From Algoriphagus hitonicola (GTDB lineage: Bacteria > Bacteroidota > Bacteroidia > Cytophagales > Cyclobacteriaceae): 64,000 bases of DNA. The DNA lies in assembly GCF_900113375.1 (NCBI RefSeq), contig NZ_FOPC01000001.1, positions 1 to 64,000 of the forward strand, in the 5' to 3' direction. Under the pieces are notes generated by a model. It did no database searches. It was not told the DNA's origin and saw only the letters and a program-made list of their open reading frames with translations. Positions 36,108-43,178 of this stretch are shown one piece after another. A program made the translations under genes and the position numbers. Numbering within the stretch: the stretch's first letter is position 1; each line of letters starts with the position of its first letter.

Positions 36108-36848
36108 ATGAGCTCATTTTTGTTAGAGGCACCTATATTCAATGTACAATCCGGCTTGGATGCTGCTAGATTGGGGATTCATCGTTTGGAATTGTGTGCA
36201 AATTTCCCTGAAGGAGGAGAGACACCTAGTGCGGGGATGCTGAAATTTCTGAAATCTGAATTGGATATTCCGGTATTTGTCATGATTCGTCCGCGAGGAG
36301 GAGATTTTTGCTATTCGCAAAAGGAACTCATGGTCATGAAACGGGATATCGAGCTACTCGGAGAATTGGGGGCGGATGGTTTTGTATTTGGAGTGCTCGA
36401 TACCCAAGGCCGGGTAAATCAGGAGGCCTGTGAGGCATTAGTCCGCACGGCTTCGGGGAGGCCTTGTACTTTTCATCGTGCATTTGATGCTTGCAGAGAT
36501 CAGGCAGAGGCTCTGGATCCGATTATTCAAAGTGGATTTAAGCGGATTTTGACTTCCGGCGCCAAAAATTCCATTGACGAAGGAATCGATCAGATCGAAT
36601 TCCTATTCGAGAAAGCAAAAGATAAAATCATCATCATGCCTGGAGGAGGAGCAAAACCGGAGCATGTGTTCAGATTTAAAAACTCCCCGTATTTCTCCGA
36701 AATTCATGCCTCTTGCAAAACTTGGATTCCCAGTCCTAATCAATTCATCAATCCGCATCTTCAGTTTTCTTCAGATCCAAAAACATTTAGCCATCATTTA
36801 GGTATTGATCCTAGTACTGTAAATCAATTCTTGGAGGCGCTGGGATGA
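36108..36848 (+). CDS. cutC: CutC family protein
   Basis: A 246-aa TIM-barrel protein with LEAPIFNVQSGLDAARLGIHRLELC, IRPRGGDFCYS and FHRAFDACRD, all CutC signatures. The name comes from copper phenotypes in E. coli, but that role has been questioned. In this operon it lies directly between a glycosylasparaginase and a surface lipoprotein, which fits an enzymatic role in carbohydrate or glycopeptide breakdown better than copper handling; this is inference. It overlaps the next gene by 4 nt (ATGA). Confidence 0.93.
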   Translation: MSSFLLEAPIFNVQSGLDAARLGIHRLELCANFPEGGETPSAGMLKFLKSELDIPVFVMIRPRGGDFCYSQKELMVMKRDIELLGELGADGFVFGVLDTQGRVNQEACEALVRTASGRPCTFHRAFDACRDQAEALDPIIQSGFKRILTSGAKNSIDEGIDQIEFLFEKAKDKIIIMPGGGAKPEHVFRFKNSPYFSEIHASCKTWIPSPNQFINPHLQFSSDPKTFSHHLGIDPSTVNQFLEALG

Positions 36849-38386
36849 AAAATGCACTTTTTGGTTTAGCAGTAGTATTCATGTCGTTTGGTTGTACTCC
36901 GATTTCGGAGAGAAAGCAACCCATGCCTTCTCTTCAGCAATTGGCCAGCATGGATCTCAAGCTCGATGGGCCAAAGCTCGCCGAGGTCTATTGCGGTAAC
37001 TGCCATTTGAAACCTGAGCCGGGGATTTTGGATCAGAAAACTTGGGAAAATTCTGTTCTGCCAGATATGAGAAGAAGATTGGGCTTGTACCTAGCCGAGG
37101 ATATGGGTGTTTCACTTCCTGAGGAAAGAGGGGTGCCCAAGGGCATTTATTCCGAATATCCCTTGATCAAGCTGGCAGATTGGGAGAAAATAGTGGCTTA
37201 CTATGTGGAAAATGCACCTGAATCACCTACCAAACAAGCGGAAAAGCAAGAACCCCAAGTTGGTATTCCGGGATATGAGTTGATGATTCCGGCCTATGAT
37301 TTTCAATTTCCTTCCCTGACGACTATGGTGGAAATTCACCCCGAGACGGGAGAGGTTTGGTTGGGTCATCGCTATCAAAAACTTTTTGTACTTGACCCGG
37401 AAGAGAATTTTTCGATTAAGGATTCGATTTCTACTTCCATTGCTCCAGTTTCCATCCGATGGAATTCAGATCAGTCATTTGATCTCTTGACCATGGGCTT
37501 GATGGATCCGGCCAATGATTCGGTAGGTAAACTCACCAATTTTCGAAATATCAATCAGGATTGGGTTGATTTTCAAGATTTGGAATCGCTCGCTCGGCCT
37601 GTTCATGTGTCCTATGGTGACTTGAATGGAGACGGAGTGGAAGATAAGGTAATCGCTCAGTTTGGAGATCATGTGGGAAGATTAAGCGTATATTTTTCCG
37701 GTTTGGATGGATTTGAAGAAAAAGTAATCAAGGCCCTTCCGGGTGCGAGAAAGACCGTTTTGACTGATTTTGACCAAGATGGCGACCTCGATATCATTGG
37801 CTTGATGACCCAGGCTTGGGAAGGAGTTTATCTCTGGGAAAATGATGGAATGGGAAATTTCAAAGAGCAGGTTTTACTTCAATTTCAACCAGCTTTTGGT
37901 TCCAGTGATTTTCATTACGAGGATGTGGATGGAGATGGTTTTAAAGATTTGATTTTGGTGAATGGTGATAATGCGGATTTGTCTCAGGTGTTAAAATATT
38001 TTCACGGCCTGCGGATATTCAAAAATCAGGGCGATGGAACATTTAAGGAATCCTGGTTTTATCCCATGCATGGGGCCACAGGACTAGAAGTGGGAGATTT
38101 TAACGAAGACGGCAATCTTGATTTGGTGGCATTGGCGTTTTTTCCAGATCCTGAGCAGGTTCCGGAGGAGCGGTTGATTTTCTTTTTTGGGGATGGTAAG
38201 GGGGAATTCAGTCCATTTGTGCCTGAGGGACTTCCGGATTTGAATTTGCTGACTTTGAAAAAAGGTGATATAGACCGAGATGGCGATCTGGATTTAATAG
38301 TAGGGACATTTAGTTTTGAGGATTTGTACAGAAGGCGGAAATCTGACTGGCTTCCCTTTATTTTATTTCAGAATAATATTCGTTAG
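36845..38386 (+). CDS. cytochrome c-like lipoprotein fused to VCBS repeats
   Basis: A 513-aa lipoprotein (VFMSFGC, Cys17). CGNCH at residues 50-54 is a single CxxCH haem-attachment motif in a short cytochrome-like unit (about 40-125, LAEVYCGNCHLKPEPG ... KLADWEKIVAYYVENAPES). The rest holds FG-GAP/VCBS repeats (DLNGDGVEDKVI, DFDQDGDLDIIG, DVDGDGFKDLIL, DFNEDGNLDLVA, DIDRDGDLDLIV) and is probably one beta-propeller. A surface electron-transfer or binding protein is inferred. It is the last gene of the glycosylasparaginase-cutC operon. Confidence 0.88.
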   Translation: MKNALFGLAVVFMSFGCTPISERKQPMPSLQQLASMDLKLDGPKLAEVYCGNCHLKPEPGILDQKTWENSVLPDMRRRLGLYLAEDMGVSLPEERGVPKGIYSEYPLIKLADWEKIVAYYVENAPESPTKQAEKQEPQVGIPGYELMIPAYDFQFPSLTTMVEIHPETGEVWLGHRYQKLFVLDPEENFSIKDSISTSIAPVSIRWNSDQSFDLLTMGLMDPANDSVGKLTNFRNINQDWVDFQDLESLARPVHVSYGDLNGDGVEDKVIAQFGDHVGRLSVYFSGLDGFEEKVIKALPGARKTVLTDFDQDGDLDIIGLMTQAWEGVYLWENDGMGNFKEQVLLQFQPAFGSSDFHYEDVDGDGFKDLILVNGDNADLSQVLKYFHGLRIFKNQGDGTFKESWFYPMHGATGLEVGDFNEDGNLDLVALAFFPDPEQVPEERLIFFFGDGKGEFSPFVPEGLPDLNLLTLKKGDIDRDGDLDLIVGTFSFEDLYRRRKSDWLPFILFQNNIR

Positions 38387-38497
38387 TATGCTATTTAAAC
38401 CTATCTAAAGTATTGAAATACTATTTTTATTCGGTTAAAGATTTTTTATTTAGCAAATAATCAGTAGATTAAAGATTCATCAAAATTTCTTTTAGCT

Positions 38498-38959
38498 ATG
38501 GTAAAAAGTTTCCAAGGAGTTCGCATGGTTGAACCCAAAAAATCGCCAATTGATCAGATTCTAGTCCGTGATCACATGAGTACCAATTTGGTGACTTTTC
38601 ACCCTGAGGATACCATTGATCAAGTCTTGGAAATTCTGACAAAAAGAAAGATATCCGGAGCTCCAGTCGTGGATGAGTCCGGTGCGCTGGTCGGGATTAT
38701 TTCAGAGGTAGATTGTCTCCATGAAATAATCAAAGGGAAGTACACCAATACTCCGAAATTTCCCGGAAAAGTCGGAGAGTACATGACCAAAGATGTGATG
38801 ACACTTTCACCTGATCTATCGCTTTTCGATGCAGCTGGAAAATTTCTGGAATTCAAAATCAGAAGATTCCCGGTGATGAAAGATGATCAATTGATCGGTC
38901 AGATCAGTTTAAGTGATATTATCCGAGCTTTTCCTAATCTCAAACAAACCACCTGGTAG
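38498..38959 (+). CDS. CBS domain-pair protein
   Basis: A 153-aa cytoplasmic protein made almost wholly of two CBS motifs: VRDHMSTNLVTFHPEDTIDQVLEILTKRKISGAPVVDE (first) and GEYMTKDVMTLSPDLSLFDAAGKFLEFKIRRFPVMKDDQLIG (second). Such Bateman modules bind adenine nucleotides. No effector domain is attached. The start could be the ATG at 38498 or the internal ATG at 38525. Its TAG directly touches the left arm of the inverted-repeat element at 38960. Confidence 0.9.
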   Translation: MVKSFQGVRMVEPKKSPIDQILVRDHMSTNLVTFHPEDTIDQVLEILTKRKISGAPVVDESGALVGIISEVDCLHEIIKGKYTNTPKFPGKVGEYMTKDVMTLSPDLSLFDAAGKFLEFKIRRFPVMKDDQLIGQISLSDIIRAFPNLKQTTW

Positions 38960-39156
38960 AAAAAAAGCGGCTGTCTCAAATGTGAAGTTTGTCACATTGA
39001 GCGCCTGCCTCGCCGGCAAAGGCAGGAAGTTGAAATGTGGGCTAGAATGATAGAAATAGCCTTCGACTCCAGTCACCCTGAGTCTTAAATATTCTTCGGA
39101 CATACAAAAAGGAGATGACGAAAATTATGGTTTGAATCAAATTTTTGGTCACGCTG

Positions 39157-39189
39157 AGCACTTGAGAGACGAGAGTCTCGAAATCGAAG
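39157..39189. repeat. 33-nt direct repeat, copy 1
   Basis: AGCACTTGAGAGACGAGAG and the rest to CGAAATCGAAG recur at 39272-39304 with one base difference (A to G). It lies inside the inverted-repeat element. Confidence 0.85.
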
Positions 39190-39271
39190 CGTCCTCGTAC
39201 CTTCAGACTCCCGTCTTTCGGGTGCTCGGACTGACCCCAATTTTGTGATATTAAGCATCTTTGTCATTGGT

Positions 39272-39304
39272 AGCACTTGAGGGACGAGAGTCTCGAAATC
39301 GAAG
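39272..39304. repeat. 33-nt direct repeat, copy 2
   Basis: This is the second copy of the 39157-39189 unit, with GAGGGACGAG in place of GAGAGACGAG. Both contain an imperfect CGAGAGTCTCG dyad. Confidence 0.85.
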
Positions 39305-39347
39305 GGTCAGGCTGACATTTTAGCGATTTATGAGACAGCCACTTTTT

Positions 39348-40520
39348 TTATTTCGATTTTTCTAAGGCTCGCTCCACATCCTGAATGATGTCTTCAGGAT
39401 GCTCCAAACCGACCGAAAGCCGAATCAATCCTGGATGAATCCCGACTTTTTCCCGCTCTTCTTCACTGAGTTTGCTGTGCGTAGTAGAGGCAGGATGAGT
39501 GATGATGCTTCGGCTATCGCCCAAATTAGCCGTCACTGAAATCATCTGCAGCTGATCAATGAAACGCTGGGCTCGGGCAACTCCACCTTCCAAATTTAGC
39601 GTGACAATACCTCCGCCTTGACTCATTTGCTTCGTGGCAAGATGATGCTGCGGGTGGGATTTCAGAAAGGGATATTTCACTTCCAAAACTGCGGAATTTC
39701 CTTCAAAATATTCCGCTACCCGCAAGGCACTGCTACAGTGTCTATCCATTCGGACAGCTAGGGTTTCCATGCTTTTGGAAAGAATCCAAGCATTGAATGG
39801 AGAGATGGCTGGACCGGTGTGTCGGGTAAAAAATTGCACCTCTTTGATCAATTCTTTTGTCCCCAAAATCAATCCACCGAGGACTCTACCTTGTCCGTCG
39901 ATGTATTTGGTGGCCGAATGGGTGACGAGATGGGCACCCCATTTGGCAGGCTGCTGTAGATAGGGAGTGGCAAAACAATTGTCCACGACGAGGATTAAAT
40001 TATGCGCTTCCGCAAATTTTCCGGCCCATTCCAAATCGATAATTTCCAAGCCTGGGTTTGATGGAGTTTCGATGAACAGCATTTTGGTATTTGGCTGGAC
40101 CAATTTATCCCAATTTTGAAAATCAGAAATATCTCCGTAAGTGGAGGTGATGCCCCACTTGGGGAATACCCGGGTCAAAAGCTGATGGGTGGAGCCAAAA
40201 AGAGACCGAGATGCCAAAATATGATCTCCCTGCTGCAAAAGCGAGGCAATACTACCAAACATCGCGGCCATCCCCGATGCAGTCGCTATCCCGTCTTGAG
40301 TGCCTTCTGCTACGCAGATTTTTTCGATCAAATCCGATGAATTGGGATTGGCATAGCGGGAGTAAATATTACCGGGGATCTCATCGGCAAAAGTTGCTCT
40401 TGCCTCTTCGGCTGAGTCAAAAGTAAAGCTGGAGGTTAAGTAAATAGGAGCTGAGTGCTCTTTTTGGTTGGATTTGGAAGGGGAAATCCGAACGGCATTG
40501 GTTTCGAAATGCTGACTCAT
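39348..40520 (-). CDS. metZ: O-succinylhomoserine sulfhydrylase-like PLP enzyme
   Basis: A 390-aa Cys/Met-metabolism PLP enzyme that should make homocysteine from an activated homoserine and sulfide. The PLP lysine is Lys205 in HSATKYIDGQGRVLGG, a form typical of the MetZ branch; YSRYANPN (53-60) and IETPSNPGLEI (150-160) are also present. Cystathionine gamma-synthase activity remains possible. A SAM-I riboswitch about 105-195 nt upstream ties it to methionine supply. The stop codon lies inside the right arm of the inverted-repeat element. Confidence 0.9.
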   Translation of the reverse strand: MSQHFETNAVRISPSKSNQKEHSAPIYLTSSFTFDSAEEARATFADEIPGNIYSRYANPNSSDLIEKICVAEGTQDGIATASGMAAMFGSIASLLQQGDHILASRSLFGSTHQLLTRVFPKWGITSTYGDISDFQNWDKLVQPNTKMLFIETPSNPGLEIIDLEWAGKFAEAHNLILVVDNCFATPYLQQPAKWGAHLVTHSATKYIDGQGRVLGGLILGTKELIKEVQFFTRHTGPAISPFNAWILSKSMETLAVRMDRHCSSALRVAEYFEGNSAVLEVKYPFLKSHPQHHLATKQMSQGGGIVTLNLEGGVARAQRFIDQLQMISVTANLGDSRSIITHPASTTHSKLSEEEREKVGIHPGLIRLSVGLEHPEDIIQDVERALEKSK

Positions 40521-40624
40521 TTAGATAAGGTTTGAATAGTCGTATTCAGAAATTGATCAGAAAATCAAACCCTAGTTCAGGAAAAAAATAAAAAGGGATT
40601 AGGTATGGTAAAGCCAGTTTATAG

Positions 40625-40715
40625 TTCCCGGTAGGGGTAGGATTTGGCACCTTTCCACCAAGGCGGATGGTTGCCAGAGGGTCATAGAGCCTATTCTCTC
40701 ACCTCTTCTTTATAA
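40625..40715 (-). ncRNA. SAM-I (S-box) riboswitch
   Basis: On the minus strand the core reads GAAGAGGTGAGAGAA, then GGCTCTATGACCC, CTGGCAACC and GGTGCCAAATCCTACC, which are the conserved S-box blocks in the right order. TTTATA before and TATAAA after could form the lower P1 helix. A T-rich run follows at about 40595-40580, but a clear terminator stem was not found, so the mode of control is open. It lies in the leader of the metZ-like gene. Confidence 0.88.
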
Positions 40716-40776
40716 ATCTAATTCTGAGTGTTGCAAATTACGGTGTTGGAAAGTGGATTTCCAAATCAAAAAAGTC

Positions 40777-41337
40777 CTAATCATTAAACTGAGTCATGGT
40801 CTGGGCAATCCCAATGGTACAAAATCCCAAGATCATATCGATGGCTTTGTCCATCATCAGTGGCAATTCGTCAAATTCAGCTTGGGTAAAACGACCCAAA
40901 ACATAATCTACTTGTCGGCCTTTAGGAAAATCATCACCGATTCCCATTCGCAGTCGAGGATAATCCTGACCTCCGCAGAGTGCTTCAATATTTTTCAATC
41001 CATTGTGTCCAGCTGCACTTCCTTTTGCGCGCATTCTGAGCTTTCCAAATGGAATCGCCACATCATCGACTAAAACCAGCATATTTTCTTTGGAAATATT
41101 CAGCTCCTTCATCCAATAATTCACCGCTTTTCCACTGAGGTTCATATAAGTAGTGGGCTTGATCAAATGGATGCTACGACCTTTATGTTTGATTTCACTG
41201 GTAAAAGCCAACCTGCCGCTTTTCCACGTGGCATTGAATTGATCCGCCAGCCGATCGATGGTCAAAAATCCGATATTATGACGCGTCAATTCGTATTCGG
41301 GTCCGATATTGCCTAAGCCAATGATTAGGTATTTCAT
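40777..41337 (-). CDS. pth: peptidyl-tRNA hydrolase
   Basis: A 186-aa hydrolase that releases tRNA from prematurely dropped peptidyl-tRNA. The N-terminus YLIIGLGNIGPEYELTRHNIGF carries the Asn10 and catalytic His20 motif. KPTTYMNLSGKAV, LVLVDDVAIPFGKLRMRAKGSAAGHNGLKNI and YPRLRMGIGDD are all family blocks. It follows rplY and prs on the minus strand, a common order in Bacteroidota, although a terminator-like hairpin lies between rplY and pth. Confidence 0.97.
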   Translation of the reverse strand: MKYLIIGLGNIGPEYELTRHNIGFLTIDRLADQFNATWKSGRLAFTSEIKHKGRSIHLIKPTTYMNLSGKAVNYWMKELNISKENMLVLVDDVAIPFGKLRMRAKGSAAGHNGLKNIEALCGGQDYPRLRMGIGDDFPKGRQVDYVLGRFTQAEFDELPLMMDKAIDMILGFCTIGIAQTMTQFND

Positions 41338-41362
41338 AATTAAGTATTCGTGGGCACTAAAA

Positions 41363-41394
41363 TAAAAAATCCCGCCCTTTGGAGGCAGGATTTA
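41363..41394 (-). terminator. terminator-like hairpin after rplY
   Basis: On the minus strand AAATCCTGCC pairs with GGGCGGGATTT (one mismatch), followed by TTTATTTT. It may only attenuate, because pth follows with a short gap. Confidence 0.7.
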
Positions 41395-41412
41395 AATAGA
41401 TTTGGTAAGAAA

Positions 41413-41988
41413 TTATTCTTCGCCTTTCTTTCCTCTGAGTGCTCTTGGGATTCCGATGGTCACGATAGACACATTTGGAGAAGTTAGGATTTCGAAGTCT
41501 TCGGACTTCAATTCGCCTACTTTGAATGACTTACCCAAGTCAAGGTTTGAAATGTCTACTTCCACAAAATCAGGGAAGTTTTTAGCCAATCCCTTAACTT
41601 TCAATGTTCTGGTTTTAAGCTCTAGTTTACCCCCTTTGGCGATACCGGGCGAGCTTCCTACGATTTTAACCGGTATTTCAAATTTGATCTGACGGTCTTC
41701 GGTATAGGCCATGAAATCTACATGCAACAAAGCCTCACTTACTGGGTGGAATTGTGCGTCTTTCAAGACTGCTTTGATGATCGTTCCTTCGATGTTCAAC
41801 TCTACCAAGTGAACTTCAGGAGTGTAGATCAATGGACGAAATAGGATAGCTGGGCTATGAAAGTGAATTTGCTCAGGGATACCTGGACCGTACACCACGC
41901 AGGGTACACTTCCTTCTTCTCTGATTTCTTTCAAGCTTGCGCTTTCGAGATTTGCTCTTTTAAACCCTATAATCTCTAGCGTTTTCAT
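41413..41988 (-). CDS. rplY: 50S ribosomal protein L25, CTC-type
   Basis: A 191-aa ribosomal protein that binds 5S rRNA. It has the long CTC form with an N-terminal L25 domain (IGFKRANLESASLKEIREEGSVPCVVYGPG ... LHVDFMAY) and a beta-rich C-terminal domain (about 95-185, IPVKIVGSSPGIAKGGKLE; DVEVDISNLDLGKSF-like). The charged tail GKKGEE is usual for Bacteroidota forms. It lies 25 nt after prs in one operon. Confidence 0.97.
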   Translation of the reverse strand: MKTLEIIGFKRANLESASLKEIREEGSVPCVVYGPGIPEQIHFHSPAILFRPLIYTPEVHLVELNIEGTIIKAVLKDAQFHPVSEALLHVDFMAYTEDRQIKFEIPVKIVGSSPGIAKGGKLELKTRTLKVKGLAKNFPDFVEVDISNLDLGKSFKVGELKSEDFEILTSPNVSIVTIGIPRALRGKKGEE

Positions 41989-42013
41989 AAGTATGTATTT
42001 TAAAATTGGTTCT

Positions 42014-42940
42014 TTAGATAAATAAGGAACTGATCGAGGTGTGACCGGTTACCGCATGAATAGCTTTGGCAAAAAGGTCCGCCACGGTCAGCACGTGGAT
42101 TTTGGGAGATTCTTGCTTAAGTGGAATAGTGTCAGTCACTACCAGTTCCTCCAAAACAGAATTCTCGATGTTTTCATAAGCTTTTCCTGAAAGGACTCCG
42201 TGTGTTACGATTGCCCGAACTGAATTAGCTCCTTTTTCTTTGATAATTTGAGCGGCTTTGCAAAGTGTGCCTGCAGTATCCACCAAATCATCCACTAGAA
42301 TGACATCTTTTCCTTCAACATCACCGATGACCTGCATGGAAGCAATCTCATTGGCTCTTTTTCTGTGCTTGTCACAGACGACCATTTCTACTGCAAAATG
42401 CTTGGCATATGCCCTTGCACGGGCTACTCCGCCTACATCAGGAGCCGCAAAAATCATGTCTTTCAATTTGAGCTGGCTCAAATAGGGCACAAAGATAGCT
42501 GATCCATTCAAATGATCCAATGGTAAATCAAAAAATCCCTGAATCTGACCGGCATGCAGATCGCAAGTAACGATTCGATCAGCTCCTGCAGAGGTAATCA
42601 TATTGGCAATGAGTTTTGCTGCAATAGAAACTCGCGGGCGATCCTTTCGGTCTTGCCGGGCATAGCCATAATAGGGTATGACAGCACAAACCTTGTAGGC
42701 GCTTGCCCGTTTGGCAGCGTCGATCATCAGACAAAGCTCCAAAATATTATCGCTTGGAGGATTGGTGCTCTGAATGATAAAAACCGTACAGCCTCGGATA
42801 GACTCATTAAAGGATGGAGACATTTCCCCATCACTAAACCGGGATAGGGTTAGATCCCCCAGTTTTTTACCGTAGTTTTTTGCGATTTGTTCTGCCAGGC
42901 CTTTGCTGTTGGAGCCCGCAAATATTTTTACCTCAGACAT
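42014..42940 (-). CDS. prs: ribose-phosphate pyrophosphokinase
   Basis: It makes PRPP from ribose 5-phosphate and ATP. The 308 aa begin at ATG 42940 (MSEVKIFAGSNSKGLAEQIA); an upstream extension to 43006 lacks homology-like features. RFSDGEMSPSFNESIRG, YYGYARQDRKDRPRVSIAAKLIANM and the PRPP loop DVILVDDLVDTAGTL are intact. It is the first gene of prs-rplY-pth, divergent from the M14 peptidase gene, with a TACTTTTG -7 box at 42989-42982. Confidence 0.97.
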   Translation of the reverse strand: MSEVKIFAGSNSKGLAEQIAKNYGKKLGDLTLSRFSDGEMSPSFNESIRGCTVFIIQSTNPPSDNILELCLMIDAAKRASAYKVCAVIPYYGYARQDRKDRPRVSIAAKLIANMITSAGADRIVTCDLHAGQIQGFFDLPLDHLNGSAIFVPYLSQLKLKDMIFAAPDVGGVARARAYAKHFAVEMVVCDKHRKRANEIASMQVIGDVEGKDVILVDDLVDTAGTLCKAAQIIKEKGANSVRAIVTHGVLSGKAYENIENSVLEELVVTDTIPLKQESPKIHVLTVADLFAKAIHAVTGHTSISSLFI

Positions 42941-42981
42941 GAATGATTTTTTTGGAAGAAGATTTTGGTTGGATTTGCTAG

Positions 42982-42989
42982 CAAAAGTA
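42982..42989 (-). promoter_or_regulatory. -7 box of the prs promoter
   Basis: TACTTTTG on the minus strand matches TAnnTTTG exactly, 42 nt before the prs ATG. The -33 part is not clear. Confidence 0.5.
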
Positions 42990-43178
42990 AGAATTTTTGA
43001 TGGCAAGTGAAGCGATCTGAGATCTAATCCAAATTTTCTTTTGAACTCAATTCCCGCTTTCTTTCTCCAATTTTCCGATCCTGTAAAAAAACAGCTTGAT
43101 GGCAGGATTCATTCTACAAGAGCGCTCAAGAATGCTTATTTTGAGAAATTATTTAAGAATAACGCAATCCTAAAATTT

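Larger units (their letters stand above)
38960..39350. repeat. 391-bp intergenic element bounded by 19-bp inverted repeats
   Basis: The left arm AAAAAAAGCGGCTGTCTCA (38960-38978) and the right arm TGAGACAGCCACTTTTTTT (39331-39349) are reverse complements with one mismatch. The element starts right after the TAG of the CBS gene, and its right end contains the TAA of the convergent sulfhydrylase gene. Inside are two 33-nt direct repeats and fragments such as GTCACCCTGAG and GTCACGCTGAGCA, of a kind seen in interspersed repeats of Bacteroidota. It codes for nothing recognisable. The A/T runs and arms may serve as terminators for both flanking genes. Confidence 0.75.

Noticed and set aside
39085..39276. 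63-aa ORF inside the inverted-repeat element
   Set aside because: It reads across the direct repeats, has no family-like features, and its composition follows the repeats.
41221..41232. CACGTGG motif inside pth as a possible parS site
   Set aside because: Only the central half matches known parS palindromes and the right arm is not symmetrical.
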